Of a DNA stretch of 35,937 nt, positions 1 through 7,557 are shown piece by piece. The DNA comes from an uncultured Alphaproteobacteria bacterium. GTDB lineage: Bacteria > Pseudomonadota > Alphaproteobacteria > RF32 > CAG-239. Both the position numbers and the translations under genes were made by a program. Within the stretch, counting starts at the first letter, position 1. Each line of letters opens with the position of its first letter. The notes beneath the pieces are model-generated. The model searched no databases. It was not told where the DNA came from and saw only the letters and a program-made list of their open reading frames with translations. The stretch is from assembly GCA_944391475.1 (NCBI GenBank), contig CALXTR010000014.1, positions 1-35,937 of the forward strand. Direction: 5' to 3'.

Positions 1-151
1 TTGAATAAATGATAATCCCAAGACCTAACGAGATTCAAACCAACTTAAGTTGTTGAAAAATAAAGGATTGTCATCAAACGAGTTCGGAAAATTCTCCCAA
101 AATAACATTTTCAAATTTACAACACTCGAACTCAGTTAAGTGCTTGATTTA
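1..151. other. Non-coding left edge with tRNA-Glu-like fragments
   Basis: No credible gene is seen. On the plus strand the 14 bases AACGAGATTCAAAC at 27-40 match the T-arm region of the neighbouring tRNA-Glu gene (AACGAGGTTCGAAC, 201-214) at 12 of 14 positions, and GATAATCCCA just before it resembles the acceptor end. A second shorter resemblance is at 77-86. These may be decayed copies of the tRNA 3' end or chance similarity. Confidence 0.3.
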
Positions 152-186
152 TAAAAGAAAAACGGCAGTTTTTATACCTGCCGTTT
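152..186 (-). terminator. Rho-independent terminator after tRNA-Glu
   Basis: A 9-bp perfect stem (160-168 paired with 178-186, AAACGGCAG/CTGCCGTTT) with a 9-base loop. Read on the minus strand it is followed by a T-rich tract (TTCTTTT). It lies 4 bp beyond the CCA end of tRNA-Glu and should end that transcript. Confidence 0.75.
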
Positions 187-190
187 GAAA

Positions 191-266
191 TGGTGATCCC
201 AACGAGGTTCGAACTCGTGTTCCCGCCGTGAGAGGGCGGTGTCCTAGGCCACTAGACGATGGGACC
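191..266 (-). tRNA. tRNA-Glu (anticodon CTC)
   Basis: The minus strand folds into a complete 76-nt cloverleaf. The acceptor stem is GGTCCCA paired with TGGGATC and includes one G-U pair. The anticodon stem is CCGCC/GGCGG with loop CTCTCAC, giving anticodon CTC for glutamate. The T arm carries GTTCGAA and the 3' CCA is encoded. A promoter-like pair lies 14 bp upstream and a terminator directly downstream, so it looks like a single-gene unit. Confidence 0.95.
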
Positions 267-280
267 TTAAAAACAAGCAA

Positions 281-309
281 TCTATAAAGCAGAACGCAAA
301 AAGTTGCAA
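281..309 (-). promoter_or_regulatory. Predicted promoter of tRNA-Glu
   Basis: On the minus strand a -35-like TTGCAA (304-309) and a -10-like TATAGA (281-286) are separated by 17 bp. The -10 lies 14 bp from the tRNA 5' end, the same spacing as the predicted tRNA-Asp promoter at the other end of the window. Confidence 0.5.
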
Positions 310-335
310 GCTTTTTTTTATTAAAAAATGAACAA

Positions 336-689
336 TTATTTGCCGAGCAATACATCTTCCCAGGTCTTAAGCCCGATTTTGCTCCAATCCACCGGAATAT
401 CTTCCACCATTTGCATATCTGCAATATAGCTGTCTTTGATGTTTTCCAAAATGGTTTCCACAATCACAACTTGGTGGGCCTTACGCAGCTTATCGCGAAC
501 ATCAGGGTGAATGTAGTCTAAGATAATTTTTTGCTCATTATTGCGCAGAAATATCGCGTGATCTTTGCCATCATAAATGATTTTGGGGGCTTGGGGCTGG
601 TCGTTTTTGGCTTTCAAAAACACATACAATTCGCCTTCTTCGCCTTCTGCGACGTAAAAACTCTTCTCAGTAGTATACCCACCGGCCAT
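336..689 (-). CDS. Hypothetical protein, 117 aa
   Basis: I do not recognise this protein. It begins MAGGYTTEKS and has no signal peptide or membrane segment. It is soluble and mixed-charge, with a run of short beta-like stretches in the first half (for example GELYVFLKA and HAIFLRN) and a helical second half ending in a Trp-rich tail (DWSKIGLKTWEDVLLGK). The ATG has a good ribosome site (GGAGAT about 6 bases upstream). The preceding gene ends 12 bp upstream, so the two are probably co-transcribed. Its stop lies 69 bp from the tRNA-Glu gene. Confidence 0.7.
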   Translation of the reverse strand: MAGGYTTEKSFYVAEGEEGELYVFLKAKNDQPQAPKIIYDGKDHAIFLRNNEQKIILDYIHPDVRDKLRKAHQVVIVETILENIKDSYIADMQMVEDIPVDWSKIGLKTWEDVLLGK

Positions 690-701
690 GGTTATCTCCG
701 C

Positions 702-1034
702 TTATCTTTGGTTGGCACGAGCAGCTTTAATTTCTTCCGGTGTCAGGACCTTAGTTTTCTTGTCTCCTTTGCCGGCATTGTTCAGACCTTCTGCCAGAGC
801 CAAAGAAGCACCTCCGCCAGCCAAGACTACACCGAGCAAATGTCCGAGATTCATGACCGCTGCAGTTTCTCCAGGTCTTCCGTCCTTAGCCTCAGTAGTT
901 TTCATCGGGCCGCTCAATGCAAATATGCCAGCACCAGCCGCAATTGCCATGGCGCATTCTTTTCCGGAAGGAAAAACTTTAAGCATTTGGTCTTTTTTAG
1001 CTTTCATTTGGTCAGCAAATTTTTGCAAACTCAT
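702..1034 (-). CDS. Small protein with two hydrophobic segments, 110 aa
   Basis: Not recognised. I start it at the ATG giving MSLQKFADQM, because AGGAGT sits about 7 bases upstream; a longer in-frame extension to 1100 lacks such a site. After a Lys-rich amphipathic N-terminus come two Ala/Gly-rich hydrophobic stretches (about residues 28-41 and 64-82), which could be weak transmembrane helices or glycine-zipper-like segments. The C-terminus is polar (TPEEIKAARANQR). It is the first gene of a probable two-gene unit with the 117-aa protein, 12 bp apart. Confidence 0.7.
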   Translation of the reverse strand: MSLQKFADQMKAKKDQMLKVFPSGKECAMAIAAGAGIFALSGPMKTTEAKDGRPGETAAVMNLGHLLGVVLAGGGASLALAEGLNNAGKGDKKTKVLTPEEIKAARANQR

Positions 1035-1203
1035 AATCTCGACTCCTGTGTTAGAATTAATTTCTAACCTTAAATTACCATATTTGACAAAATTTGTCAA
1101 ATATAAACGATAAATAAAACTCTACTCAATCATACTATAAATAAAATTATTAATATGTCATTAAGAAAATCAAAAAAATCCCCTAATTAAACGCCCTAAA
1201 TAC

Positions 1204-2154
1204 CTAGCGTTTGAGCAAAGATGATATTGTGGGACGCTCAAACAATTTTTCTGGCTTTACAAAGCTTGGCATTGCCGTATCTGCAGTGCTTGAAGGGTTA
1301 ATTTCTGGTTTTCCAAGTGGTTGCGGCGCTCCGATTCGGTTAGCCTGATTTTTTGCCTGATACAAGCAGTCAAACCCAGGAACTTTGGTATAAAACTCCT
1401 CAATGCCGGGGAGTTTCTCATGTTCGCCGATATAAAGCAACCCACCAAATGTTTGATGCTCAAAAATTTTGCGCAAAATAGTTAACTGCAACTCCGGGCG
1501 GAATAGATACAAGACATTTCGGCAGAATATAACATCAAACTTATCTGGATTAATCATTTCATCAAGTAAGTTAAACTGGCGGAACTGAACCATTTCCATA
1601 ATATCATCATTAACTTGCCAGCAGTCTTTTTCGGGATGAAAGTTATTAATAATGGTACGAGCATTCATTCCCATCTGTATTTCAAACTTGTTGTAGATGC
1701 CTTTTTGAGCTTTGTTAATTGCCATTGAAGACAAATCTGTTCCGATAATATCAATATCCCAGTCGCGCACATTAAGCAAACTGCGTTTGATGGCAATTGC
1801 TAAAGAATATGTTTCCTGACCGGTAGAGCAACCCGCACTCCATACTCTGAGTTTTTTTACTCCGCGGTTATATTCGCGCAAATAAGGCAAGATAGATTCT
1901 TCTAGTTGTTTAAACAGTGCATATGTTCTAAAGAAACTGGTATCAAGCATAGCCATTGCTTCGACCAACTGTGTGATAAAAGGGCGCTGTGCCAAGCGCA
2001 ATTCATCAATCAGCTCCTCGACTGAGGCATAGCCTTTTTCACGCACAAAATTGGTAATTTTCTTGTCAATCACAAAAAAATCATCTTCAGTAAAATGCCA
2101 GCCGGCATTTTCTTCCAATACATTGACCAGATAATCAAAATCATTTTTGTTCAT
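1204..2154 (-). CDS. cheR: CheR-family protein methyltransferase
   Basis: CheR methylates glutamates on chemoreceptors using S-adenosylmethionine. The 316-residue protein has the small N-terminal helical domain (about 1-75, ending in DTSFFR at 71-76), the SAM-binding motif SAGCSTGQETYSLAI (106-120; the usual form has EEPYS), an acidic GTD loop (138-140), and FCRNVLYLF (210-218). The last 50 residues are a Pro/Ser-rich tail without family resemblance and without the receptor-docking pentapeptide-binding elements I could identify. It starts 3 bp after the receiver gene, so the two are translationally close. No chemoreceptor, CheA, CheW or CheB is in the window, so its substrate is unknown. Family call is strong; the symbol is by similarity. 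Confidence 0.88.
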   Translation of the reverse strand: MNKNDFDYLVNVLEENAGWHFTEDDFFVIDKKITNFVREKGYASVEELIDELRLAQRPFITQLVEAMAMLDTSFFRTYALFKQLEESILPYLREYNRGVKKLRVWSAGCSTGQETYSLAIAIKRSLLNVRDWDIDIIGTDLSSMAINKAQKGIYNKFEIQMGMNARTIINNFHPEKDCWQVNDDIMEMVQFRQFNLLDEMINPDKFDVIFCRNVLYLFRPELQLTILRKIFEHQTFGGLLYIGEHEKLPGIEEFYTKVPGFDCLYQAKNQANRIGAPQPLGKPEINPSSTADTAMPSFVKPEKLFERPTISSLLKR

Positions 2155-2157
2155 GGC

Positions 2158-2526
2158 TTATTCCTTTACCAGTCCCAGAATAACTAGCTTAGATTTTATA
2201 ATTTCTTCGTCAAAAGGTTTCATCAAATAATCATCGGCTCCACCATCAAGTGCTTCGGAAATTTTTTCCGGATCAGTATTGGCCGAGCAAAAAATGATTC
2301 GTGGTTGTCGAATGTGTTTCGCGTCTCTGATTTTATATAACACATCAATTCCATCAATAACCGGCAGCCACCAATCCATAATCACCAAATCTGGCTCTGT
2401 CTCTAAACATTTTTCAATTACCTCATCGCCATCTTCGGCTTCTTCCACCTCAAAGCCTAGATTGCTAAGAATTTTGGCTAGTACCATTCTGATAATGCGG
2501 GAATCATCTGCGATTAAACACTTCAC
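2158..2526 (-). CDS. Single-domain response regulator (CheY-like)
   Basis: A lone receiver domain of 122 aa with no output domain. It has the acidic pair D7-D8, phospho-acceptor D51 (in VIMDWWLPVIDG), S81 at the switch Thr/Ser position, and K103 in LMKPF. Start is GTG (MKCLIADD) with AGGATGA upstream; no better ATG exists. It lies 11 bp after the ChpT-like gene and 3 bp before cheR, which makes the phosphotransferase the obvious phosphate donor. In alphaproteobacteria such free receivers (DivK, CpdR, CheYs) relay phosphate or steer flagella; which applies here cannot be told from sequence. Confidence 0.9.
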   Translation of the reverse strand: MKCLIADDSRIIRMVLAKILSNLGFEVEEAEDGDEVIEKCLETEPDLVIMDWWLPVIDGIDVLYKIRDAKHIRQPRIIFCSANTDPEKISEALDGGADDYLMKPFDEEIIKSKLVILGLVKE

Positions 2527-2537
2527 GATTGGTCATC

Positions 2538-3149
2538 CTATTTTATAATCAGTTCCAAATTGTTACTTTCCGACATATGCAAACCATATCCTAAATCTTT
2601 TAATATTTCCTTTAAAAATGCCACCGCGGCAAATTGAGCTTGCGGTTCGCACTCAAACTCAATACATTCGCGCAAAGATTTAAGCTTTTCGGCAGAAGCC
2701 GGAACATTGCCTTTAGCCATAATATAAAGCTGGTTGTTTTGTTCTTCAAGTTTGATAACACCGCCTTTAATCATGGTGTCAGCAGCAATCATAATTGCAA
2801 GCAGTGCCGACCGCGCAAATTTTTCAGACAAGAGCGGCATATCAAGTTCAATTGGGAAGTTTTTGTTTCCAATCGTCATAAGATATTCGCGAGCGGTTTT
2901 TGCCACTAACATCGCATCAGAAAGATTGGCATTGCTAAGTCCAAACGCCAGCCTAAAAAATTTTAATCTGGCTGATAACACACTTGAGCTGGTTTTAAGA
3001 ATAGATTTGATATCTTCCAAAAAATCCAAGTCTCCTTCTTCCAGAAGTTCGACCGCATTGGCTACCGCACCGATATTTCCGATAACATCATGGCAAACTC
3101 TGGTTAAGACTTGTTCGGAAATTTCGGTGACATTGTTGGTGTTGTTCAT
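2538..3149 (-). CDS. chpT: ChpT-like histidine phosphotransferase
   Basis: ChpT is the alphaproteobacterial phosphotransferase that passes phosphate from hybrid kinase CckA to CtrA and CpdR. The 203-aa protein shows the hallmark helix RVCHDVIGNIGAVANAVELL, with H20 as the likely phospho-histidine, a second long helix forming the dimeric bundle (about 40-70), then a degenerate ATPase-like domain (80-203) with no recognisable ATP-binding G boxes, as expected. AGGAT precedes the ATG. It follows a secreted-protein gene by 12 bp and precedes a receiver gene by 11 bp. Neither CckA nor CtrA is present, so it could be the master ChpT or a paralogue dedicated to the adjacent receiver. Confidence 0.82.
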   Translation of the reverse strand: MNNTNNVTEISEQVLTRVCHDVIGNIGAVANAVELLEEGDLDFLEDIKSILKTSSSVLSARLKFFRLAFGLSNANLSDAMLVAKTAREYLMTIGNKNFPIELDMPLLSEKFARSALLAIMIAADTMIKGGVIKLEEQNNQLYIMAKGNVPASAEKLKSLRECIEFECEPQAQFAAVAFLKEILKDLGYGLHMSESNNLELIIK

Positions 3150-3161
3150 ACTAATCCTCGG

Positions 3162-4379
3162 TTAGAAATTATATAAATCGGTGTTGATAAATCTTTGATC
3201 CTCTCGCGACATACGAGTGTAGTCAAGTTCGCGCAACATAGGATCTTCTAGGAGCAAAACTCCAGATGCGGCTTTAAGATAAGGCTTATTGCCACCAAGT
3301 CCCCACAATACTTCGTCTTTGTTGTCAGGCGAGCCATATTTTTGATTGACCTTTTTCCAAAAGTCATAAATTTTGACATTGCGCAGATACATGGCCTTAT
3401 TGCTGTTACCCGTAATTGAGGGTGACATACTTTTGTATAAAACACGATAGATTTTATTACCCGTAAAGTTGCTGGTTAGTTTGATTTCGAGTTCTTCTTT
3501 GGTGTCAAAACGAGAGAATTTGACGGTTTCGGAATATTGATGATTATCTTTTTTGGCAAGCTCCACCACGCAACTAGCTAAGCGTTCATATCCAACCACA
3601 CCGCGGTTGCGGCATTTTTCTTCATTGCGCCATTTAATGAAATTAGGAATTTCATATTTCACGGAAACTTTGGTAAAGTGCCTTGCTTTCATTGCCGATT
3701 CTGCTTGGAGTAGGGTCATGCGGAGCATCACGCCTGAAATATCAAATACGGAGGCATTGGCTCTTTTGCGCACGTTCCGATTTCTATCCATCAGATTTTC
3801 CAAACTTGCATCAGCGCCTGAATTTTTTAGCTCTCCGGTGGTTTCTTTCACTTTTTCGGCAGCTGTTTCGGTAATTTTTCCAATCCAGGTTTCTTTGGCT
3901 TTTTCGGGAAGAGAAGCCTCAGCTTTTTTATCAGAAACATCTGCGGCCAAATTCTCGGTCAGAGAAACGTTGGTGTTTACTTTGGGCGGAGTGTTGTTGC
4001 TTTGTGGTAGTGGAAAATTGTTGGTTGGCACACTCGCATTTTCTTCAGGTTGCGGAAAGTTCATGTCTTCTTCCGACATTAGTGGTAATGGAGTGGAGTC
4101 TGCTGTTTTTTGTTGCTCAAGCGGTATGGCTACATCTGGCACAACTTCTTTATTAGGTTTTGCATTAGAAGATGTTTCATTGCTGTTTGTTGTGTAAATA
4201 GCCGTATTTTTACTTACATCGGTTTTCGGTGGAGTAGGTGGTAAAATAGAAAACAAATTTTGGTTGGCTTCGGTTTCGCTTGAAAACAACAAAGGGTCAT
4301 AGCCCTCATCGGCCGTGGCCGGAACGCTTGTTACCACCCACAACCCCAAAGCAGCCAAATAGCAAAGTTTCTTCATCAT
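3162..4379 (-). CDS. Exported protein of unknown function, about 405 aa
   Basis: Not recognised. The N-terminus MMKKLCYLAALGLWVVTSVPATA is a classical Sec signal peptide with a likely cut after ATA. Residues about 25-190 are low-complexity, rich in Asn, Pro, Ser, Thr and Glu, and probably disordered. About 190-405 looks folded, mixed alpha/beta, with three cysteines, two of them in KCRNRGVVGYERLASC. The start is uncertain: ATG 4379, ATG 4376 or GTG 4385 all fit, with only a short GGA nearby. It is first in the apparent operon with the ChpT-like, receiver and CheR-like genes, 12 bp from the second, so a role linked to that signalling is possible but unproven. Confidence 0.72.
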   Translation of the reverse strand: MMKKLCYLAALGLWVVTSVPATADEGYDPLLFSSETEANQNLFSILPPTPPKTDVSKNTAIYTTNSNETSSNAKPNKEVVPDVAIPLEQQKTADSTPLPLMSEEDMNFPQPEENASVPTNNFPLPQSNNTPPKVNTNVSLTENLAADVSDKKAEASLPEKAKETWIGKITETAAEKVKETTGELKNSGADASLENLMDRNRNVRKRANASVFDISGVMLRMTLLQAESAMKARHFTKVSVKYEIPNFIKWRNEEKCRNRGVVGYERLASCVVELAKKDNHQYSETVKFSRFDTKEELEIKLTSNFTGNKIYRVLYKSMSPSITGNSNKAMYLRNVKIYDFWKKVNQKYGSPDNKDEVLWGLGGNKPYLKAASGVLLLEDPMLRELDYTRMSREDQRFINTDLYNF

Positions 4380-4515
4380 TTCCACAGATTCGCATCAACA
4401 CAATTTTTTCTCACTATATAATTATTTTAAAAATTATCAAATCCAAACCTCGATTTATTAAGAAATCTGTTTGCTTTTGAAAATAAACTTGTATATTTTA
4501 GGGCAGAGGGAAAAA

Positions 4516-5865
4516 ATGAACGAAACAACAGTACATATTATCGGTGCCGGCCTGGCTGGTTCAGAGGCGGCTTGGCAGCTAGCAACTCGCGGTGTCAAAA
4601 CCATAATTCACGAAATGAAACCGCACAAATTTTCACCGGCCCACAAAAGCGCCGACTGCGCCGAATTGGTTTGCTCCAATTCGCTGCGCTCAGACGATTA
4701 TGAGCATAATGCCGTCGGACTCATGCACGAGGAAATGCGTCGAGTTGGCTCTTTGATAATGGAGTGCGCTGATGCTTGCCGCGTTCCGGCCGGTGGTGCT
4801 TTGGCTGTAGATAGAGAAGCTTTCGCCCAAATGGTCACTCAAAAATTGCGCTCTCACCCCAATATCAGTTTTGTGGAAGAAGAAGTATGTGCTTTGCCTC
4901 CCAAAGAATGGGGCGAGAGTATTATTGCCACCGGACCGCTCACTTCCGATGCGCTGATAAAGCCGATTTTAGAGCATATCGGCAATCAGACGCTGTCTTT
5001 TTATGATGCCATTGCTCCGGTGGTTTATAAAGAAAGTATTGATTTTGGTAAAGCCTGGTATCAGTCCCGTTATGATAAAGGCGATAAGTTTGACTATATC
5101 AACTGCCCCATGGACAAGGACGAATACTATCAGTTTGTGGAAGAGCTGCTAAAAGGTGAGCAAGTTTCATTTCATGACTGGGAGAAACCTACTTTCTTTG
5201 AGGGCTGCCTTCCGGTAGAAGTCATGGCCTCAAGAGGAAAAGATACGTTGCTCTATGGCCCAATGAAACCAGTCGGTTTGACCAATCCCCATACCGGCAA
5301 GCGCCCTTACGCGGTGGTGCAGTTGCGCCAAGATAATCGGGAAGATACCTTGCGCAATATGGTAGGGTTTCAAACCAAATTAAAGTATGGTGAACAGCAA
5401 CGAATTTTTAGAACCATTCCGGGGCTGGAAAATGCTGAGTTTGCAAGACTTGGCGGAATACATAAAAATACCTTTATTAAAAGTCCGGTCTTGCTAGATA
5501 AGTTTTTGCGCCTCAAGAGTTTGCCTCATCTGCGCTTTGCCGGACAGATTACTGGTTGTGAGGGCTATATTGAAAGTGCGGCGGTCGGGTTCTTGTCCGG
5601 ATATTTTGCTGCTTGCTCGCAGTTGGGAAAAGACGCGATTTTGCCGCCTCGTACCACGGCCTTTGGCGCTATGCACGCGCATCTGACCGATTGTGTTAAT
5701 ATTGAAGACTACCAGCCGATGAACATCAACTTTGGTATTTTCCCGCTGATTAATGGCGAAACCACAGTTAATGGCAAGTTCAAAAAGATCAAAGGCATGG
5801 ATCGCAAAAAAGCCTATTCCAAACGAGCCTTAAAAGATTTGGTCGCATGGCAAAAGGAGCTCTAA
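4516..5865 (+). CDS. trmFO: TrmFO, folate/FAD-dependent tRNA U54 methyltransferase
   Basis: TrmFO makes 5-methyluridine at position 54 of tRNA from methylenetetrahydrofolate, using FAD and NAD(P)H. The 449-aa protein has the FAD-binding GAGLAG (10-15), the conserved C53 in [11 protein letters not shown], and C231 in [11 protein letters not shown], the two cysteines tied to catalysis in the family, plus a C-terminal [16 protein letters not shown] segment. The start ATG 4516 follows AGAGGG by 5 bases; an upstream in-frame extension from 4471 is rejected. Its stop overlaps the start of hpnC (TAATG), so it appears to lead the squalene operon. Length is normal. Confidence 0.95.
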   Translation: MNETTVHIIGAGLAGSEAAWQLATRGVKTIIHEMKPHKFSPAHKSADCAELVCSNSLRSDDYEHNAVGLMHEEMRRVGSLIMECADACRVPAGGALAVDREAFAQMVTQKLRSHPNISFVEEEVCALPPKEWGESIIATGPLTSDALIKPILEHIGNQTLSFYDAIAPVVYKESIDFGKAWYQSRYDKGDKFDYINCPMDKDEYYQFVEELLKGEQVSFHDWEKPTFFEGCLPVEVMASRGKDTLLYGPMKPVGLTNPHTGKRPYAVVQLRQDNREDTLRNMVGFQTKLKYGEQQRIFRTIPGLENAEFARLGGIHKNTFIKSPVLLDKFLRLKSLPHLRFAGQITGCEGYIESAAVGFLSGYFAACSQLGKDAILPPRTTAFGAMHAHLTDCVNIEDYQPMNINFGIFPLINGETTVNGKFKKIKGMDRKKAYSKRALKDLVAWQKEL

Positions 5866-6710
5866 TGAAAACCCGCCACAAACAACAAAATGATGAAAAT
5901 TTTCCGGTCAGTTCGCTGTTTATTGCCAAAGAGCTGCAGCCTTTGGTGAATGATTATTATACTTTTGCCCGCCGCTGTGATGATATTGCCGATTCGCCAG
6001 CTTTGAACTCAGCCGAAAAAGTGGCTCAGTTGCAAGAGATAGCGGATATATTTTATGGTGTAAAGAAATACCGCGGTAACAAGCTAGATTTTGCCGCTCG
6101 GCTTAAAAATGATTTTATGCGGGAGAATTTAGCTTTTTCTTTGGCCGGCGATTTGCTGACTGCATTCCGCCGCGATTCTGAAGGTTATGAGTATAAAACT
6201 TGGAGCCAGTTGATTAACTATTGCCAATATTCCGCTGCTCCGGTCGGACGTTTTATGCTGGCCATTCATAATGAAAATCCGGTGACTTATATGCCGGCCG
6301 CATCACTTTGTGCTGCCTTGCAGATAGTAAACCACCTCCAAGACATTAAGTATGATTACCTCAAACTCGCTCGGGTCTATTTACCGCAAGAAATGATGAA
6401 AGAATTTGGAGTGAGTAAAGATGATTTGAAAGCTGATAAATCCACTCCCGAACTAAAACAACTGATTGCCTATATTTCAGATTTGGTAAAAGGCCAAATC
6501 AAAGACGGTCAAGTCTTGATAAAATTGGTGCATAGCGCCAAATTGCGCTGTCAAATCTGTATTATCCTTTCTTTAACTAATCTTATGTTAAAAAAGATAA
6601 ATAGGGGAGATGTCTTGGCCCAAGAAATACGCCTCAGCAAGTTAGATTGGTTTAGAGGTATATTAGGCGGAATTTGCCGCTTTTTGTGCGCCGGAAGACA
6701 AATATACTAA
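5865..6710 (+). CDS. hpnC: HpnC, hydroxysqualene synthase
   Basis: HpnC converts presqualene diphosphate to hydroxysqualene. The 281-aa all-helical squalene/phytoene synthase fold is marked by the two Asp-rich metal-binding motifs, DDIAD (39-43) and NHLQDIKYDY (156-165), followed by RVYLP. The ATG at 5865 overlaps the trmFO stop codon and has AAAGGAGC upstream, so translation is coupled. hpnD follows after 9 bp. Assignment to HpnC rather than HpnD rests on the QD-x3-D form of the second motif, gene order and divergence from its neighbour. Confidence 0.92.
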   Translation: MKTRHKQQNDENFPVSSLFIAKELQPLVNDYYTFARRCDDIADSPALNSAEKVAQLQEIADIFYGVKKYRGNKLDFAARLKNDFMRENLAFSLAGDLLTAFRRDSEGYEYKTWSQLINYCQYSAAPVGRFMLAIHNENPVTYMPAASLCAALQIVNHLQDIKYDYLKLARVYLPQEMMKEFGVSKDDLKADKSTPELKQLIAYISDLVKGQIKDGQVLIKLVHSAKLRCQICIILSLTNLMLKKINRGDVLAQEIRLSKLDWFRGILGGICRFLCAGRQIY

Positions 6711-6719
6711 GGTGAACGT

Positions 6720-7556
6720 ATGAATAATATCAAACAGATTGTCAAAAAATCGGGAAGTTCTTTTTTTTGGAGTATGCGCTTTTTGCCCTTAGCTAAACGC
6801 AATGCTATGTACACAATATATGCTTTTTGCCGCCATTTGGATGATATTGTCGATGGCGATAGTGATATGGCAGAAAAAGTAGAACTGATAGATGCCTGGC
6901 GCGAGGAGCTCAACAATATTTATGATAAAAAAGCGCCGGTCACCGAAATTGGTCGCAAGATATATAAAAATTGTATGCGCTTCAAGTTACCCAAAGAGGA
7001 GTTGTCTCGCCTTATCGAGGCAATTTCAATGGATATTCCCAACCCCGTGCAAGCCCCGAGTTTAGAGGAGCTTTATCGCTACTGCCGCGGTGTTGCAGGA
7101 GTTCCGGGGAGTTTGAGTTTAAGAATTTTTGGTTGCCAAGATGAGGAGCTGATAGCACAGCTCTCCGATAGCTTGGGAACTGCGTTGCAAATCACTAATA
7201 TCTTGCGCGATGTTAAAGAAGATGCCCAGATAAATCGGCTCTACATTCCACGAGAATTTTTGGAAAAAGCCGGTATCACCTCGCGTGACCCCTTGACTGT
7301 AGTGGTCGATAAAAATTTGGCCATTGCCCGCGAAGAATTAGCCCAAATTGCCATTGCAAATTTCAATCGGGCTCAAGAGTTGATGCCAAAACTTGACAAG
7401 AAAACTGCCCGCCATGTCCGGATGATTGAGCGCATTTATCGCCGCTATTTTGATATTATGCAAAAGCGCGGCTGGGAGATAATTTCGCCCAAACCAAGAC
7501 TTGGCAAATTGAGCAAATTTTCCATTGCCCTAAGAGCATACTTTAATTTGAAATAA
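6720..7556 (+). CDS. hpnD: HpnD, presqualene diphosphate synthase
   Basis: HpnD condenses two farnesyl diphosphates into presqualene diphosphate, the first committed step. The 278-aa protein keeps the full set of squalene/phytoene synthase signatures: DDIVD (41-45), YRYCRGVAGVPG (119-130), and NILRDVKED (160-168) followed by RLYIP. AAGGTG lies 5 bases before the ATG. It sits between hpnC and hpnE with gaps of 9 and 1 bp. Length matches the family. Confidence 0.94.
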   Translation: MNNIKQIVKKSGSSFFWSMRFLPLAKRNAMYTIYAFCRHLDDIVDGDSDMAEKVELIDAWREELNNIYDKKAPVTEIGRKIYKNCMRFKLPKEELSRLIEAISMDIPNPVQAPSLEELYRYCRGVAGVPGSLSLRIFGCQDEELIAQLSDSLGTALQITNILRDVKEDAQINRLYIPREFLEKAGITSRDPLTVVVDKNLAIAREELAQIAIANFNRAQELMPKLDKKTARHVRMIERIYRRYFDIMQKRGWEIISPKPRLGKLSKFSIALRAYFNLK

Positions 7557-7557
7557 G

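Noticed and set aside
531..1113. Two plus-strand open frames (178 and 141 aa) over the small minus-strand genes
   Set aside because: They overlap two minus-strand genes that have good ribosome sites and tight operon spacing; neither plus frame has a start signal.
3553..4197. 214-aa open frame antisense to the exported protein gene
   Set aside because: Shadow of a low-complexity coding region; the minus-strand frame has a signal peptide and operon context.
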